From Leptospira jelokensis (GTDB lineage: Bacteria; Spirochaetota; Leptospiria; Leptospirales; Leptospiraceae): 64,000 bases of DNA. A model generated the notes under the pieces. That model made no database searches. It saw nothing but the letters and a program-made list of their open reading frames with translations, and was not told where the DNA came from. Positions 1 through 10,290 of this stretch are shown here, piece by piece (the first letter of the stretch is position 1; every line of letters starts with the position of its first letter). The stretch spans positions 186,001 to 250,000 of the forward strand of contig NZ_RQGH01000007.1 in assembly GCF_004769635.1 (NCBI RefSeq), read 5' to 3'. Position numbers and translations under genes: made by a program.

Positions 1-2
1 GT

Positions 3-650
3 TCTTTGTCAGACCACTTAGCAGGTAGGAACTACTTTACTTACCGAAAGATGAAAGAAGAAACAAAGAAAAAAGAGTTAAATGGTGCCTATCCAGTATT
101 TGTTGCTTTTTTAAAGCGAATGGGTAAGGAAATCGTAGATTCTAATGAGGAAACAATTCAAGGCAAAGGAATTGTTTATAAAGGTTTTACGATCCATTTA
201 TATGATTCTACCTTAAAAAAGAAAGAATCACTAACGTATTTTAAAATATTCTTAATCGGAAATGAAGGAATCGAAGGTGATGGATTGTATGAATATTTTT
301 CCAAGTTAGGTGAAATAGGTATCTTCACAAAGTCAGCAGAATACCTTTTCCATGGAGAAAAACGTAAGTCTTTCAGAGACCTTCTTCTAAAAAATGTTAG
401 TTTTATTGTCCAAGATGACTCTGGATTTCCCATTCGACTTTTTCCCGAAGAGTCTTGGAAACGCTCAATGTATGGAAGGTATGAAAGATCTTGGAATTTG
501 TCTGGGGCTGTTGTTCCAGAAGACCAACCAGAACTGAAAACATTAAGCCAAAAGACAAATGATTCCATTTTGCCATTCCCGTTTGGATATGGGTATTTGG
601 GAACAAAGGACAACAGACAATCGGCTGTCCTTGTGTTTGAAAAAAAATAG
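3..650 (+). CDS. Unidentified protein, C-terminal part (cut by window edge)
   Basis: The reading frame is open to the first base of the window with no stop, so the gene probably begins upstream; the TTG at 6 is not a convincing start and has no ribosome binding site visible. About 215 residues are present. They are mixed charged and hydrophobic, with no membrane segment, no cysteine pattern and no motif I recognise. The C-terminal third is rich in aromatic residues and Pro/Gly (PFPFGYGYLG near the end). It converges on the aldo/keto reductase gene, with 16 bp between the stop codons. Function unknown. Confidence 0.6.
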   Translation, partial: SLSDHLAGRNYFTYRKMKEETKKKELNGAYPVFVAFLKRMGKEIVDSNEETIQGKGIVYKGFTIHLYDSTLKKKESLTYFKIFLIGNEGIEGDGLYEYFSKLGEIGIFTKSAEYLFHGEKRKSFRDLLLKNVSFIVQDDSGFPIRLFPEESWKRSMYGRYERSWNLSGAVVPEDQPELKTLSQKTNDSILPFPFGYGYLGTKDNRQSAVLVFEKK

Positions 651-666
651 ATCTTTGGGAATAGAT

Positions 667-1494
667 TTAAACGACTGTCGTTGGATCCCAACAAGTTCGA
701 AAATTCTCATTCCAATTGGATATTTCTTTCATATCTTCAGGTGACAAATTGAAATCAAAGACAGCAGCATTCTCTTTGATCCGGTTTGGATTTTTAGATT
801 TGGGGATCACAACATTACCTGATTGTAATGACCAACGAATGAGTATCTGAGCATTCGTTTTTCCATACCGATTGGCTAATTTTGTCACCCTTTCATCTTC
901 TAGTTTTTGTCCATGGGCTAACGGACTATAGGCTTCTAATAAAATTCCCTTTTCATTACAATAGGATTTAAGATCTGTGTCTTGCAAAAATGGATGGTAT
1001 TCCACCTGGTTCATCGCAGGTACAATGTCAGTTTCCTTGAGTAATTCTTCCAAGTGTGGAACCATAAAATTACTCACACCAATCGCTCTTGTTTTTCCAT
1101 CCTTTTTGATTTGTTCTAATGCTCTCCATGATTCCTTACGTTTGCCTGAGACAGGAAAATGGATCAAATACATATCCACGTAATCTGTTCCTAACTTTTT
1201 TAAAGACACATCAATTGCTCTTTGTGCCTCATCAAAGCCTTGGTCCGCATTCCAAAGTTTGGTGACAAGAAATACATCCTTCCTATCAATCCCACTCTCT
1301 TTGATCGCAGCTCCAACGTCAGCTTCATTGCCATAAATGGCGGCCGTATCAATGTGGCGGTATCCTGATTCAAGAGCAAATTTCACTGCCTCAAAACATT
1401 CTTTGGGGCGGGATTTCCAAACCCCTAGTCCTAAAATGGGGACTTGTATTTCTTGGTTGGAAGTAAGGGTAGAGTTGATTGTGTATTCAGCCAT
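667..1494 (-). CDS. Aldo/keto reductase, NADPH-dependent
   Basis: About 276 residues, the usual size for the cytosolic AKR superfamily (TIM barrel). Early motifs include GYRHIDTAAIYGNE, which carries the catalytic Asp and Tyr, then a conserved Lys in FLVTKLW and a His in LIHFP, so the Asp-Tyr-Lys-His tetrad is complete. The C-terminal IPKSKNPNRIKEN is the NADPH-binding loop. It resembles the 2,5-diketo-gluconate reductase / YvgN type, which reduces aldehydes such as methylglyoxal; the real substrate cannot be read from sequence. I chose the ATG at 1494 (MAEYTINST) over a TTG at 1521 because the extra residues do not look like AKR sequence. It is convergent with the upstream gene and stands 67 bp downstream of the clpB-like gene on the same strand. 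Confidence 0.88.
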   Translation of the reverse strand: MAEYTINSTLTSNQEIQVPILGLGVWKSRPKECFEAVKFALESGYRHIDTAAIYGNEADVGAAIKESGIDRKDVFLVTKLWNADQGFDEAQRAIDVSLKKLGTDYVDMYLIHFPVSGKRKESWRALEQIKKDGKTRAIGVSNFMVPHLEELLKETDIVPAMNQVEYHPFLQDTDLKSYCNEKGILLEAYSPLAHGQKLEDERVTKLANRYGKTNAQILIRWSLQSGNVVIPKSKNPNRIKENAAVFDFNLSPEDMKEISNWNENFRTCWDPTTVV

Positions 1495-1561
1495 AACTGA
1501 ATGTTTAGACGAAAATCCCAACCATAGTGGAATCTATGATTGGGATAAAATTCCCATCAAT

Positions 1562-3949
1562 TTACACTTTGGCAGCCACAACATCGTGGATCGGAGCAAA
1601 TTGTAAATCGTCTCCGTTCCAATCAGCGCGGTATCTTCCTTCTCCAATACTTCCGGAAAGAATGGCTTTTGCCAAAGGACGATTCACGATCCGATTGAAC
1701 ACACTTCCGAGTGGCCTTGCTCCAAATTTTGGATCAAATCCTTGTTCCGTCAAAATACGTTCTGTACTTTCGGATAACTCGATCACAATTCCTTTCACCT
1801 TCAATCTTTCATTTAACAAACGTAGTTGTTTTTCAATCAGTTTCTCCATAATCGAAGAATCTAATGAATGATAGGTTAACACTGCGTCTAGTCTACCGAG
1901 CACTTCCGGTTTGAAATCCAACTCGATATTTTTCGAATTCGTGGTGAGGATCACAATGGTATTTTTAAAATTAATGGTTCTCCCTTTGTTATCCGTAAGC
2001 CTACCATCATCTAAAATCTGAAGTAAGATATCAGAAAAATCAGGATGGGCTTTTTCCACTTCATCAAACAACACAACTGAATATGGTTTTCTTCTGATTG
2101 CTTCCGTTAAAATCCCACCTTCATCGTAACCAACATAACCTGCAGGTGCACCGATGAGTTTTGCCACGGAATGTTTTTCAGAATACTCACTTAAGTCCAA
2201 TCGAACCAAATTTGTTTCTTGGTCGAACAAAAACTTTGCAATCGCTTTTGCCGTTTCTGTTTTTCCTACACCCGTTGGACCCTTTAGTAAAAAAGATCCA
2301 AGTGGCCTTGTTTCCGATGAAATTCCTGCGTAGGATGTTAATAAAGTATCAGCAATCTCACGAATGGATTCTTTTTGTCCATATACTACTGAATTCAAAT
2401 CATCTTCCAAATGGAGAAGGTTCTCTTGTTTCGTTTTGAGAATTTTCTCAACAGGAATTCCAGTTTGTCTTGCGATCACTGCCGCGATATGATTTCTTTC
2501 TAAAATCCAACTGTTTTGGAAAGTACTAAGCTCCTTTTCTAATTCAGGTAATACTGCATATTTCAAACGAGAAGCTTCCGTATAATCCGCACGTTGTTGT
2601 GCTGCATCCAAGTCAAACTTCACTCGATCAATTTTATTTTTGATCGATGCTATTTGTTTCAAAGAATTAACTTCTTTTTCCCAAACTTCTTTTCCAGTTT
2701 GGAATTTCTTTTCTAATGATTCGATTTCTTTTAAAATCTCTTCATTTTTCTTCTCTACTTGGGCATATATTTTTTTGGTACGAATTTCACTTTCAAGTTC
2801 GACTAGTTCTGTAGGCATTGCCTCCGCCGAAAGTTTCAATGCAGATGCAGCTTCGTCTACCAAATCAATAGCTTTATCAGGTAAAAATTTATCTGTTATG
2901 TATTGGTCAGACAAAAGGACAGACGCATAAATTGCTTCATCTGAAATTTTAATTCCATGATGGATTTCATGTTTATCACGAATCCCCATTAATATTTCAA
3001 TTGCATCTTCTTTACTTGGTTCATTTACAGGGACAGCACGAAACCTTCTTTCCAATGCTTGGTCACCTAAAATGTATTTTTGGAACTCATCACCTGTAGT
3101 TGCACCGATACAATGCAATTCTCCCCTTGCCAATGCAGGTTTTAATAGATTGGCCGCATCCATTGCACCTTCTGTTTTCCCGGCACCCACTAATTGATGG
3201 ATTTCATCAATGAACAATATCGCTTCGCCAGCTTGTCCTTTGATGTAACGCAAAAGTGCTGTTAGTTTTTCCTCAAATTCACCTCGATACTTTGTCCCTG
3301 CCATGAGTTGCCCCATATCTAGGGAATATATGGTTTTCCCTTTTAAAACATCTGGCACTCTTCCTTTAACGATTTGTTCGGCAAGCCCTTCCACAATTGC
3401 TGTTTTTCCAACACCAGCACTACCGACTAACACAGGATTGTTTTTTGACCTTCTACCTAAAATTTCCATTACAGAACGAATTTCTTTACTTCGCCCAATC
3501 ACAGGATCCAATTTACCTTCTCTTGCCAAATCGTTTAGATTCACCAAAAAGTTAGGAACTTCTTCATCCGTTTCTTTTACGTTCAGCTCTTCGTAGTTGA
3601 TTTTCAACTCTGGTAAAATCTGTGGTAAAAATTTTAAAAAATCCGCTTCTTTGAGTTCTTCTCTACCGTTTTCGGCCGCACGCGAAGAGGCCATTGTAAA
3701 CCATTGGGCCAATTTTGGTGAAGTCCGGAGGGATTCAAAAGGAATCTCACCTGTGACCTTCGCTTGTTTTTTCAAAAATTCATCCACAGTCGATTTATAT
3801 TTCAGTAACGTTTTTCCAGAAACAGAAGTGGGAAGGGTCATAAATCCCCAAACCAAATGGTAAGGAGTGATTTCTGTATTTTGTCTCCTCATTGCTTCCG
3901 TTTGCGCTATGTCCAAGGCTCCTTGGACGTTAGAGTCATATTGTTTCAT
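1562..3949 (-). CDS. clpB: ClpB-type AAA+ disaggregase/chaperone
   Basis: 795 residues. A Clp N-terminal repeat domain (about 1-120) is followed by AAA+ module 1 with Walker A GSAGVGKT (176-183), a helical middle region (about 390-490) and AAA+ module 2 with GPTGVGKT near 553-562 and a C-terminal D2-small domain. The pore loop [14 protein letters not shown] and the middle-domain segment ending LPELEKELS point to ClpB rather than ClpA or ClpX. The middle domain and total length are shorter than in classical ClpB (about 860 residues), so this may be a paralogue or a ClpC/ClpB intermediate. ClpB rescues aggregated proteins with DnaK in the cytosol. The start has a good Shine-Dalgarno (GAGGAAAC). 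A CIRCE element lies 15 bp upstream, so HrcA heat-shock control is likely. Confidence 0.88.
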   Translation of the reverse strand: MKQYDSNVQGALDIAQTEAMRRQNTEITPYHLVWGFMTLPTSVSGKTLLKYKSTVDEFLKKQAKVTGEIPFESLRTSPKLAQWFTMASSRAAENGREELKEADFLKFLPQILPELKINYEELNVKETDEEVPNFLVNLNDLAREGKLDPVIGRSKEIRSVMEILGRRSKNNPVLVGSAGVGKTAIVEGLAEQIVKGRVPDVLKGKTIYSLDMGQLMAGTKYRGEFEEKLTALLRYIKGQAGEAILFIDEIHQLVGAGKTEGAMDAANLLKPALARGELHCIGATTGDEFQKYILGDQALERRFRAVPVNEPSKEDAIEILMGIRDKHEIHHGIKISDEAIYASVLLSDQYITDKFLPDKAIDLVDEAASALKLSAEAMPTELVELESEIRTKKIYAQVEKKNEEILKEIESLEKKFQTGKEVWEKEVNSLKQIASIKNKIDRVKFDLDAAQQRADYTEASRLKYAVLPELEKELSTFQNSWILERNHIAAVIARQTGIPVEKILKTKQENLLHLEDDLNSVVYGQKESIREIADTLLTSYAGISSETRPLGSFLLKGPTGVGKTETAKAIAKFLFDQETNLVRLDLSEYSEKHSVAKLIGAPAGYVGYDEGGILTEAIRRKPYSVVLFDEVEKAHPDFSDILLQILDDGRLTDNKGRTINFKNTIVILTTNSKNIELDFKPEVLGRLDAVLTYHSLDSSIMEKLIEKQLRLLNERLKVKGIVIELSESTERILTEQGFDPKFGARPLGSVFNRIVNRPLAKAILSGSIGEGRYRADWNGDDLQFAPIHDVVAAKV

Positions 3950-3964
3950 AGTGTTTCCTCACTT

Positions 3965-3991
3965 TTAGCACTCTGGACGTTAGACTGCTAA
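3965..3991 (-). promoter_or_regulatory. CIRCE element (HrcA operator) for clpB
   Basis: On the plus strand the site reads TTAGCACTC, nine bases, GACTGCTAA. It matches the CIRCE consensus TTAGCACTC-N9-GAGTGCTAA at 17 of 18 arm positions. It ends 15 bp before the clpB-like start codon, where bound HrcA would block transcription or initiation. HrcA itself is not encoded in this window. Confidence 0.9.
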
Positions 3992-4165
3992 TATTTTGTT
4001 CTTATTACAAGTTTTTTTTGGAAAAGGACTTTCTTTGCTCCTTTTCCCAAGGAATCTAGAGAAGGATTCCGGCCAAATCCCCCTTTGGCTTCCCTTTGCC
4101 ATGGAAAAAAAATTAGATGGTCCTTAGGGGCACCTACGTTGGAGATCAGGAGAATTGTAGTTTTC

Positions 4166-6106
4166 GTGAAATTTTACCAGAAGGGTATTTTTGCATTCAA
4201 TGTGTTTTTAGCCTGCCTTACGGGATTCCCTTCTTCCCTCCTAGCCTTGCCCATATCCATTGAAGAATCACAGAATTACAGAGATATCGGTAAATACTTT
4301 GAATACAATATTCCTATAGAGAAAGAAGCAGGACTTAGCCAAATCTTACAGGAAGATACTCTCTGGAGGCCCAATTCAAAAAATGTAATCCTTTTTCCGA
4401 GGAACAAAAATCCAGTATGGCTTAGGATCACTCTCATCCATTATGGGAATCTTCCTCACACTTACTTTTTACATTTATCGAATCCCGTTGTAGATGTATT
4501 TGAATTACATTCGGAAGTAAACGGGAAATGGAAAACCGTTTGGTCTGGAGAACAAATATTACAAAAGAATAAACCAATTTATTCCCATATTTCGGCATTT
4601 CCCATCACTCTCTCTCCGAACGAATCAAAAACAATTTATCTTAAAATTAGATCTAATAATCCTATTTTTAGTTTTGTTTCTATTTATAATGCAAGTACCT
4701 TTATCGCATATTCCAAAAAACAAGATATCTTTTTTGCCGCATATTTTGGTGCGGGATTTATGATGTTTATGTTTAGTATGTTTTTGGCACATACTCTTCG
4801 TTATAGGAAGTTTTTTTATTTTTTCTTTTACTTAGCTACGATTTTATTATTGAATACATATTCAACTGGATTCATACAATACATTGAGTTTGGGAATTCA
4901 AATTCATGGAAAAATTATTTATTCCCAATCACGATCCTTGTCACATCCATATTCGGTTTGTTATTTACCCTAGAATTTTTAGAAATAAAAGATTCATTCC
5001 CGAAATGGCATACATTTACAAAAAGTTATATCTTACTTTTAATTGTATCCAATTTCTTTGTGTTTTTATTGGAACTTCGAAACTTCATCCAAATGGCGAT
5101 TATGCTTGTGACCATTCCCATACTGATTGCCATTGTCATGTCAACATTGACCTTATTCAAAAGTAAAAAGAAACTAGAAGTAGTATTATTTCTTTTAGCA
5201 TTTGGTTCGATTCTCATTGGCGCAAGTATCAATACGTTTACTGTACAGGGAATCATGAAACCCTATCATTTTGCATCGTATTCCCTTCCCTTAGGTTCAG
5301 CTTTAGAAGTATTTTTTCTTTCACTTGCGCTTGTTCTCAGAGTTTCAGACTATCGAAAATCCATTGAAGAAAAACAAGAATTAGACCTACAATTAAAAAT
5401 TGCACAAAAATTACAAAACGGCCTATTGCCGAAAAAGCGTACTCATGTATTAAAATACCCATTAGGCTTTCGATATTCTCCAGCTACTGACATAGGAGGG
5501 GACTTTGTAGAAATAATAGTTAAGGAAAATGAAGTTGGGTTATTTTTATGTGATGTATCAGGCCACGGAATCCCTGCCGCAATGATTGCATCAATGACAA
5601 AAGTTTCATTAGAAATTTGGAATGATACTTTAGATAAACCAGCATTAGCTGCAGAAAAAATCAGAAAATCTCTTCTTAGTTCGCTGTCTGGACATTTTTT
5701 AAGTGCATTTTTTGTGTATTTAAAACCTGATGAAAAAATATTGCGAATCGCCAATGCGGGACATTTACCCCTACTCCACTTGGATCGAAGTGGAAAAATC
5801 ACGACATACACGAGTTATGGTCGAGCGATCAATGAACACATACAATCTGACATCATTGAAAAAACATTTCCCATGCCTAACGAAGGCACTCTAATCTTAT
5901 TTACCGATGGTGTGATAGAAGCACGAAACATTCATAATGGAGAATTATTTGGAGAAGAAAGATTTTATTCTCTCATTCAATCCCTCGCAAAAGAAGACCC
6001 TCAATTGATTTGTGATACGGTTGTATCGGAATTAGAAAATTTCCAACACTCCAAAAGATCAGATGACGATATCACAATCCTTGCTCTCTCGATTGATCAG
6101 GAATAA
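4166..6106 (+). CDS. 7TM-DISM receptor with SpoIIE/PP2C-type phosphatase domain
   Basis: About 646 residues from a GTG at 4166. This start is preferred over the longer TTG frame at 4085 because it gives a clean signal peptide (MKFYQKG then a hydrophobic stretch ending LLALP) and has AGGAG upstream. Order: signal peptide; extracytoplasmic 7TMR-DISMED2-like beta domain (about 35-185); seven membrane helices (about 190-395); short coiled linker; SpoIIE-type Ser/Thr phosphatase (about 415-640) with the metal-binding motifs DIGGDF, CDVSGHGIPAA and LFTDGV. Family knowledge: such proteins sense an external ligand and dephosphorylate an anti-sigma-factor antagonist. No anti-sigma gene is next to it. 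It is convergent with the hybrid kinase at 6139. Confidence 0.85.
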   Translation: MKFYQKGIFAFNVFLACLTGFPSSLLALPISIEESQNYRDIGKYFEYNIPIEKEAGLSQILQEDTLWRPNSKNVILFPRNKNPVWLRITLIHYGNLPHTYFLHLSNPVVDVFELHSEVNGKWKTVWSGEQILQKNKPIYSHISAFPITLSPNESKTIYLKIRSNNPIFSFVSIYNASTFIAYSKKQDIFFAAYFGAGFMMFMFSMFLAHTLRYRKFFYFFFYLATILLLNTYSTGFIQYIEFGNSNSWKNYLFPITILVTSIFGLLFTLEFLEIKDSFPKWHTFTKSYILLLIVSNFFVFLLELRNFIQMAIMLVTIPILIAIVMSTLTLFKSKKKLEVVLFLLAFGSILIGASINTFTVQGIMKPYHFASYSLPLGSALEVFFLSLALVLRVSDYRKSIEEKQELDLQLKIAQKLQNGLLPKKRTHVLKYPLGFRYSPATDIGGDFVEIIVKENEVGLFLCDVSGHGIPAAMIASMTKVSLEIWNDTLDKPALAAEKIRKSLLSSLSGHFLSAFFVYLKPDEKILRIANAGHLPLLHLDRSGKITTYTSYGRAINEHIQSDIIEKTFPMPNEGTLILFTDGVIEARNIHNGELFGEERFYSLIQSLAKEDPQLICDTVVSELENFQHSKRSDDDITILALSIDQE

Positions 6107-6138
6107 AAAGAATTAGAATCAAATAATGAAAAATACCA

Positions 6139-8310
6139 TTACTTTGCGATCCAAGTATGCAGTTTGTTTAGTAAGTCGTTTGGATTAAAAGGTTTTGAGA
6201 TAAAATCATTCATGCCGACAGCTTTGATTTGTTGCCTGGTTTCAATTTGGGCCGAAGCAGTTAAAGCAATGATTGGGATATCTTTCCAAAGTTTATTTTT
6301 TCTAATGGCAACCGATGCATCATAACCGTCCATTTCTGGCATGTGTAAGTCCATTAGGATCAAATCAACAGATTGGCGATTGAGTACATCCAATACTTCT
6401 AAACCATTTGATGCTTCTAAAGTCACAATCTCCCATCGGTTTAAAAATCGAATCACAATACTTCGATTGATGGAAATATCATCGGCTACGAGAACTGTTT
6501 TCCCTTTCAGACTTTCTTTGTTATTGATTGATGCAATTGTTATGTATTCATTCGTTTTTCCTAACTCACAAGGGAGGGTAAAAACAAATTTACTCCCCTC
6601 ACCGATTGACGATTCCACAAACATCTTTCCATTCATTAGTTCAACCAATGCTTTGGAAATAGCAAGTCCCAAACCTGATCCTCCATATTTTCTAGTTGTA
6701 TCTTGGTTTGCTTGAGTGAACTTTTCAAATATTGATTTGAGATTACTCTTATCAATGCCAATCCCAGAATCCGAAATTTCAAAGTGCAAAACCAAGGATT
6801 TTGAATCAACTTGATCCACCTTAAGTTTTAACTTAATAAACCCCTTATGTGTAAACTTCAAAGCATTGGATAATAAATTATTTAAAATTTGCAAAAGCCT
6901 TGTGGGATCAGAATGAATGAATTCGGGTAAATTAGGATCTAATTCAATTTGAAACTCTAATAGTTTTTCATTTGCTCGTAGCTGAAAAGAGGTAATAATT
7001 GATTTCAAAAATTCTTTCAAATTAAAATCAATGGCCTCAATGATTACAAGCCTTTCTTCGATTTTATTAAAATCTAATATATCATTGATAAGAGATAACA
7101 AGGATTCACTGGAAAACTTTAAATTTTTCAGATGTTCCAATTGTTCTGCTTTTGGATTTTCTTCTAATAACCATAAAGAGAGTCCAATCACTGCATTTAA
7201 TGGAGTACGAAGTTCGTGACTCATATTGGATAAAAATTCGGATTTAGCTTTACTTGCATCCTCCGCTTTCTTTTTTGCTTCTAAAAGTTCTTTCTCATAA
7301 ACAATGGATTTGGTAACATCTACTAACACAGATCTAGTTCGCATCATTTCCCCATTCTGTGAATAAATAGCCGTAGCAGACAGATTTACAAACATTGATG
7401 TGCCATTTTTTTTGATGACTTCAAAAATTAAATTATCGATATAACCTTGTTTTTTAAACAAAGGAAAGTTCGAAAAAAAAACTTGTTTACTGCTTTCTTG
7501 CAGAATATCGACCCATTTTTTCTTCCCAACTAACTCTGCTTCGGCATACCCAAACCATTCACATTCTGTACGATTGACTTTTAAAAATACACCATTTGTA
7601 TCGATACTATGAAAACCAACCGGAGAATTTTGGTATAAATCATCTATTTCTATGAAACGATCCGAAAGTAATTCCTTTTCCGAAATGGAACGAATACTTT
7701 TCTTTAAGACGAAGATCATCCAGAAAATGAGTAAGGATAATACGAGGAAAAGACTGCCAGAGACAACGATCAACCGATCATTCAAACGTTTATGTGATTG
7801 GAATGCAAAATCGTCGCGAGTTTGCTTTTGTCTCAAAAACTGATCAAAATAACTTCTAAACTCTGCCATTTTTTGATTCCCTTCGGCGAGAGTCTGTTTA
7901 CTTGGAATCTTAACCGGACGAAATTCTAGGTAAGCCTCGAGGTGAGATAATTTTCGATGGCTCAAACGAATGAGTTCCTCTAAATTTTTTGTATCAGCAA
8001 ATTCTACATGGTCTTCGAGATATGTTTCGAGAGAGTTGAGTTCCGTTTTTGCAGTTTGGTAAGGTGATAAAAACTTTGAATCCTTCGATAAAAGGTATCC
8101 TCTGACTCCCGTTTCAGCATCTTTTAAGTAAGATGCATACTCTTGGAGTTTCGAATTCCATTCTTTTTTTCCTTCGAACTCTGCGACTCGATGGCGGTTA
8201 TGAAAAACTTGGTAAAAGAAAAAAAATGATGAAAAAATTAAAAATGAAAGTGTGAGCCAAAGAAACCCGAGGGAATAGGGCAAAATTTTCTTTTGATCCA
8301 ATAAATTCAT
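6139..8310 (-). CDS. Hybrid sensor histidine kinase (CHASE3-PAS-HisKA-HATPase-REC)
   Basis: 723 residues. Membrane helix near 10-33; periplasmic CHASE3-like helical sensor (about 40-175, with the typical DAETGVRGYLLS); second helix near 180-205; PAS domain (about 220-340); HisKA with phospho-acceptor His in SNMSHELRTPLNAVIG; HATPase_c with N-box DPTRLLQILNNLLSNALKF and G-boxes GIGID and GGSGLGLAI; C-terminal receiver with phospho-acceptor Asp in LILMDLHMPEMDGY and the conserved Lys in FISKPF. It is a complete inner-membrane phosphorelay protein. The receiver suggests transfer to a separate Hpt or response regulator, none of which lies adjacent. It is the last gene of a minus-strand run but is 44 bp from the next kinase gene. 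Confidence 0.9.
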   Translation of the reverse strand: MNLLDQKKILPYSLGFLWLTLSFLIFSSFFFFYQVFHNRHRVAEFEGKKEWNSKLQEYASYLKDAETGVRGYLLSKDSKFLSPYQTAKTELNSLETYLEDHVEFADTKNLEELIRLSHRKLSHLEAYLEFRPVKIPSKQTLAEGNQKMAEFRSYFDQFLRQKQTRDDFAFQSHKRLNDRLIVVSGSLFLVLSLLIFWMIFVLKKSIRSISEKELLSDRFIEIDDLYQNSPVGFHSIDTNGVFLKVNRTECEWFGYAEAELVGKKKWVDILQESSKQVFFSNFPLFKKQGYIDNLIFEVIKKNGTSMFVNLSATAIYSQNGEMMRTRSVLVDVTKSIVYEKELLEAKKKAEDASKAKSEFLSNMSHELRTPLNAVIGLSLWLLEENPKAEQLEHLKNLKFSSESLLSLINDILDFNKIEERLVIIEAIDFNLKEFLKSIITSFQLRANEKLLEFQIELDPNLPEFIHSDPTRLLQILNNLLSNALKFTHKGFIKLKLKVDQVDSKSLVLHFEISDSGIGIDKSNLKSIFEKFTQANQDTTRKYGGSGLGLAISKALVELMNGKMFVESSIGEGSKFVFTLPCELGKTNEYITIASINNKESLKGKTVLVADDISINRSIVIRFLNRWEIVTLEASNGLEVLDVLNRQSVDLILMDLHMPEMDGYDASVAIRKNKLWKDIPIIALTASAQIETRQQIKAVGMNDFISKPFNPNDLLNKLHTWIAK

Positions 8311-8354
8311 CTGAACTTATTTTCTTACTCTAAGCGAAAGAACTTGTCAATTGT

Positions 8355-10280
8355 TTAAAGCATTGCTTTCCATGCGGGAAAATACAAATCAAACTTGGTC
8401 CCTTTACCAGGACTTGATTCCGCAAGGATTGTCCCACCCATCTTCACAATGATACCATAGATGATGGAAAGCCCAAGACCTGTTCCCTTCCCACCTTTGG
8501 TCGTAAAAAATGGATCAAATATTTTATCCAATATCTCTTTTGGGATACCAGTACCATTGTCTTCAAAACTCAATTTCCAATATTCTGTATTTTTCATAAA
8601 TCCAATCTGAAACAAATCAGATTTCTCATACGAAACCTTTTCCAATCGGATTGTGATTTTTGGATTTGTTATTTCCTGGAGGGCAAAAATAGAATTTTCA
8701 TATAAATTCGATAGGATTTGAAAAATCTGAATTGGGTCTGCTTCTATAAATGCAGGTTCTTCCCCTAAATCAGTGAATAAAGAAATTTGATTTTTAGATG
8801 CAAATCTGAATTCATTCATTACTTGCAACAACTGATCTTTTAAGTCTAATTGATTCGAAGTCGAATGATCGATTTTTGAATAAGTTAAAATTTGTTGGAT
8901 CAAATTTTTTGCGCGTTCCAATGATTTGGAAATCCCTTCAATTGCCGGCATCGATTTTTGAATGATATCATTGGATTCGTTCTTTGACCATTCTTGATTG
9001 AGAAAAGAGATATATGCCATCATAGGTGTCAAAAGATTATTAAAATCATGGGCAATGCCACCGGCAAAAGTACCGAGTGCCTCTAATTTCTGGGCTTGTG
9101 CATATGCTCTTTCTAAAACAATTTTTTCTGTGATGTCTTTCGCTTCTAATACGATATATAAAATTTTACCATTCGGATCATTCAAAGAATAAAAATCACA
9201 ATCAAAGTATTTCTCTCTTCCATCATTTAGTTTATAGGAAACGAGGACCTCGAAGGTTTGGTTTTTTAAAGCCAACTTCATTCCATAAGTTAATTTTTTA
9301 ATCGAATCTTCATTCGAATCCGAAAAAATAGAACTAATGAGTTCCAATCCTTGTACATCGGCTTCATTCCGTTCGAAAGATAAGATTGCATTCCGATTCA
9401 TCCGAATGATATGGCCTTGCAAATCTAATAAAAAAATCGCTTGGGATGAATTGTTAAAAATCCCTTTAAATAACTGTTCATTCAATTGGATTGAATTTTC
9501 TAAACTCGATAGGTCAGTGATATCGTGGATTGTGCCAAAGATACGAAATCGATTTTCTTCAAATCGCTCAGCCTCTAACCATAAATTTACTTTTTTTCGT
9601 CCAACCTTTGTATTTAAATGTAAAACTAATTCCTTCGAAATGTTTTCATTCATTACCTGTTTCCAAATGGATTGGATGATGGATTTTTCATCAGCATCAA
9701 GTAAAGACCATACTTTTTCCATGAGTGGAACTTCACTAAATTCATATCCTAAAATCCGATACAATTCAAGAGACCATAAAGTATTATTCTCTGGGAAGAT
9801 CACTTCAAAATGACCTAAATGAGAAATCTTTTGTGAGCGTGTTAAAATCTCTTCTCCATGGACTAACATTTCCCAGGCTTTTTTTTGGGATTGTTTGAGT
9901 CTGGCGGCTTCCAGTTCACGATTCACAACAAACGGGAGTTTGATGATCGAGGATTTAGGTAAAAACTCGGAAGCACCTAAATTAAGATATTCGGAAGCAG
10001 ACTCTTCTGGTATAAATTCGGTAATGAGAATGATGGGTAAATCAGGATCATATTCCTTAACTCTACTGATGACATACTTACCGTCAAAATCTGGTAAATA
10101 GAAGTCGGAAATAATCATATCCCAATTGTTTTCTGAAATTTTTTTATCAAATTCAGCTTTCCACTCAACTCTTTCAGAATTGATAACAAAACCAAAATTC
10201 TGCAAAACGGAAACAATTGCTTTATAAGAGGCAACTGAATCTTCCACGACCAGAATATTTAATTTTTTTTGCGAATCCAT
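8355..10280 (-). CDS. Receiver-PAS-histidine kinase, soluble
   Basis: About 641 residues from the ATG at 10280 ([14 protein letters not shown]); the longer TTG-initiated frame adds 16 implausible residues overlapping the patatin gene. An N-terminal receiver domain (phospho-acceptor Asp in [13 protein letters not shown], Lys in FLPKSS) is followed by two PAS-like domains (about 150-265 and 270-390), then a HisKA domain of the [13 protein letters not shown] type and a HATPase_c ending in [18 protein letters not shown]. No membrane segment is visible, so it probably acts in the cytosol, receiving phosphate at one end and signalling with the other. It starts 10 bp after the patatin stop and is probably cotranscribed with patatin and the P-type ATPase. 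Confidence 0.87.
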   Translation of the reverse strand: MDSQKKLNILVVEDSVASYKAIVSVLQNFGFVINSERVEWKAEFDKKISENNWDMIISDFYLPDFDGKYVISRVKEYDPDLPIILITEFIPEESASEYLNLGASEFLPKSSIIKLPFVVNRELEAARLKQSQKKAWEMLVHGEEILTRSQKISHLGHFEVIFPENNTLWSLELYRILGYEFSEVPLMEKVWSLLDADEKSIIQSIWKQVMNENISKELVLHLNTKVGRKKVNLWLEAERFEENRFRIFGTIHDITDLSSLENSIQLNEQLFKGIFNNSSQAIFLLDLQGHIIRMNRNAILSFERNEADVQGLELISSIFSDSNEDSIKKLTYGMKLALKNQTFEVLVSYKLNDGREKYFDCDFYSLNDPNGKILYIVLEAKDITEKIVLERAYAQAQKLEALGTFAGGIAHDFNNLLTPMMAYISFLNQEWSKNESNDIIQKSMPAIEGISKSLERAKNLIQQILTYSKIDHSTSNQLDLKDQLLQVMNEFRFASKNQISLFTDLGEEPAFIEADPIQIFQILSNLYENSIFALQEITNPKITIRLEKVSYEKSDLFQIGFMKNTEYWKLSFEDNGTGIPKEILDKIFDPFFTTKGGKGTGLGLSIIYGIIVKMGGTILAESSPGKGTKFDLYFPAWKAML

Positions 10281-10290
10281 AATGAAATGA

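Noticed and set aside
176..694. 172-codon open frame on the minus strand opposite the first gene
   Set aside because: Antisense shadow of the plus-strand gene, low-complexity composition and no ribosome binding site.
3924..3985. 11-bp direct repeat (TGGACGTTAGA) at the clpB start and in the CIRCE spacer
   Set aside because: Short, one copy is inside the coding sequence and the other inside the CIRCE element; likely chance.
9337..9813. 158-codon plus-strand frame opposite the receiver-PAS-kinase
   Set aside because: Shadow frame, no recognisable domain or ribosome binding site.
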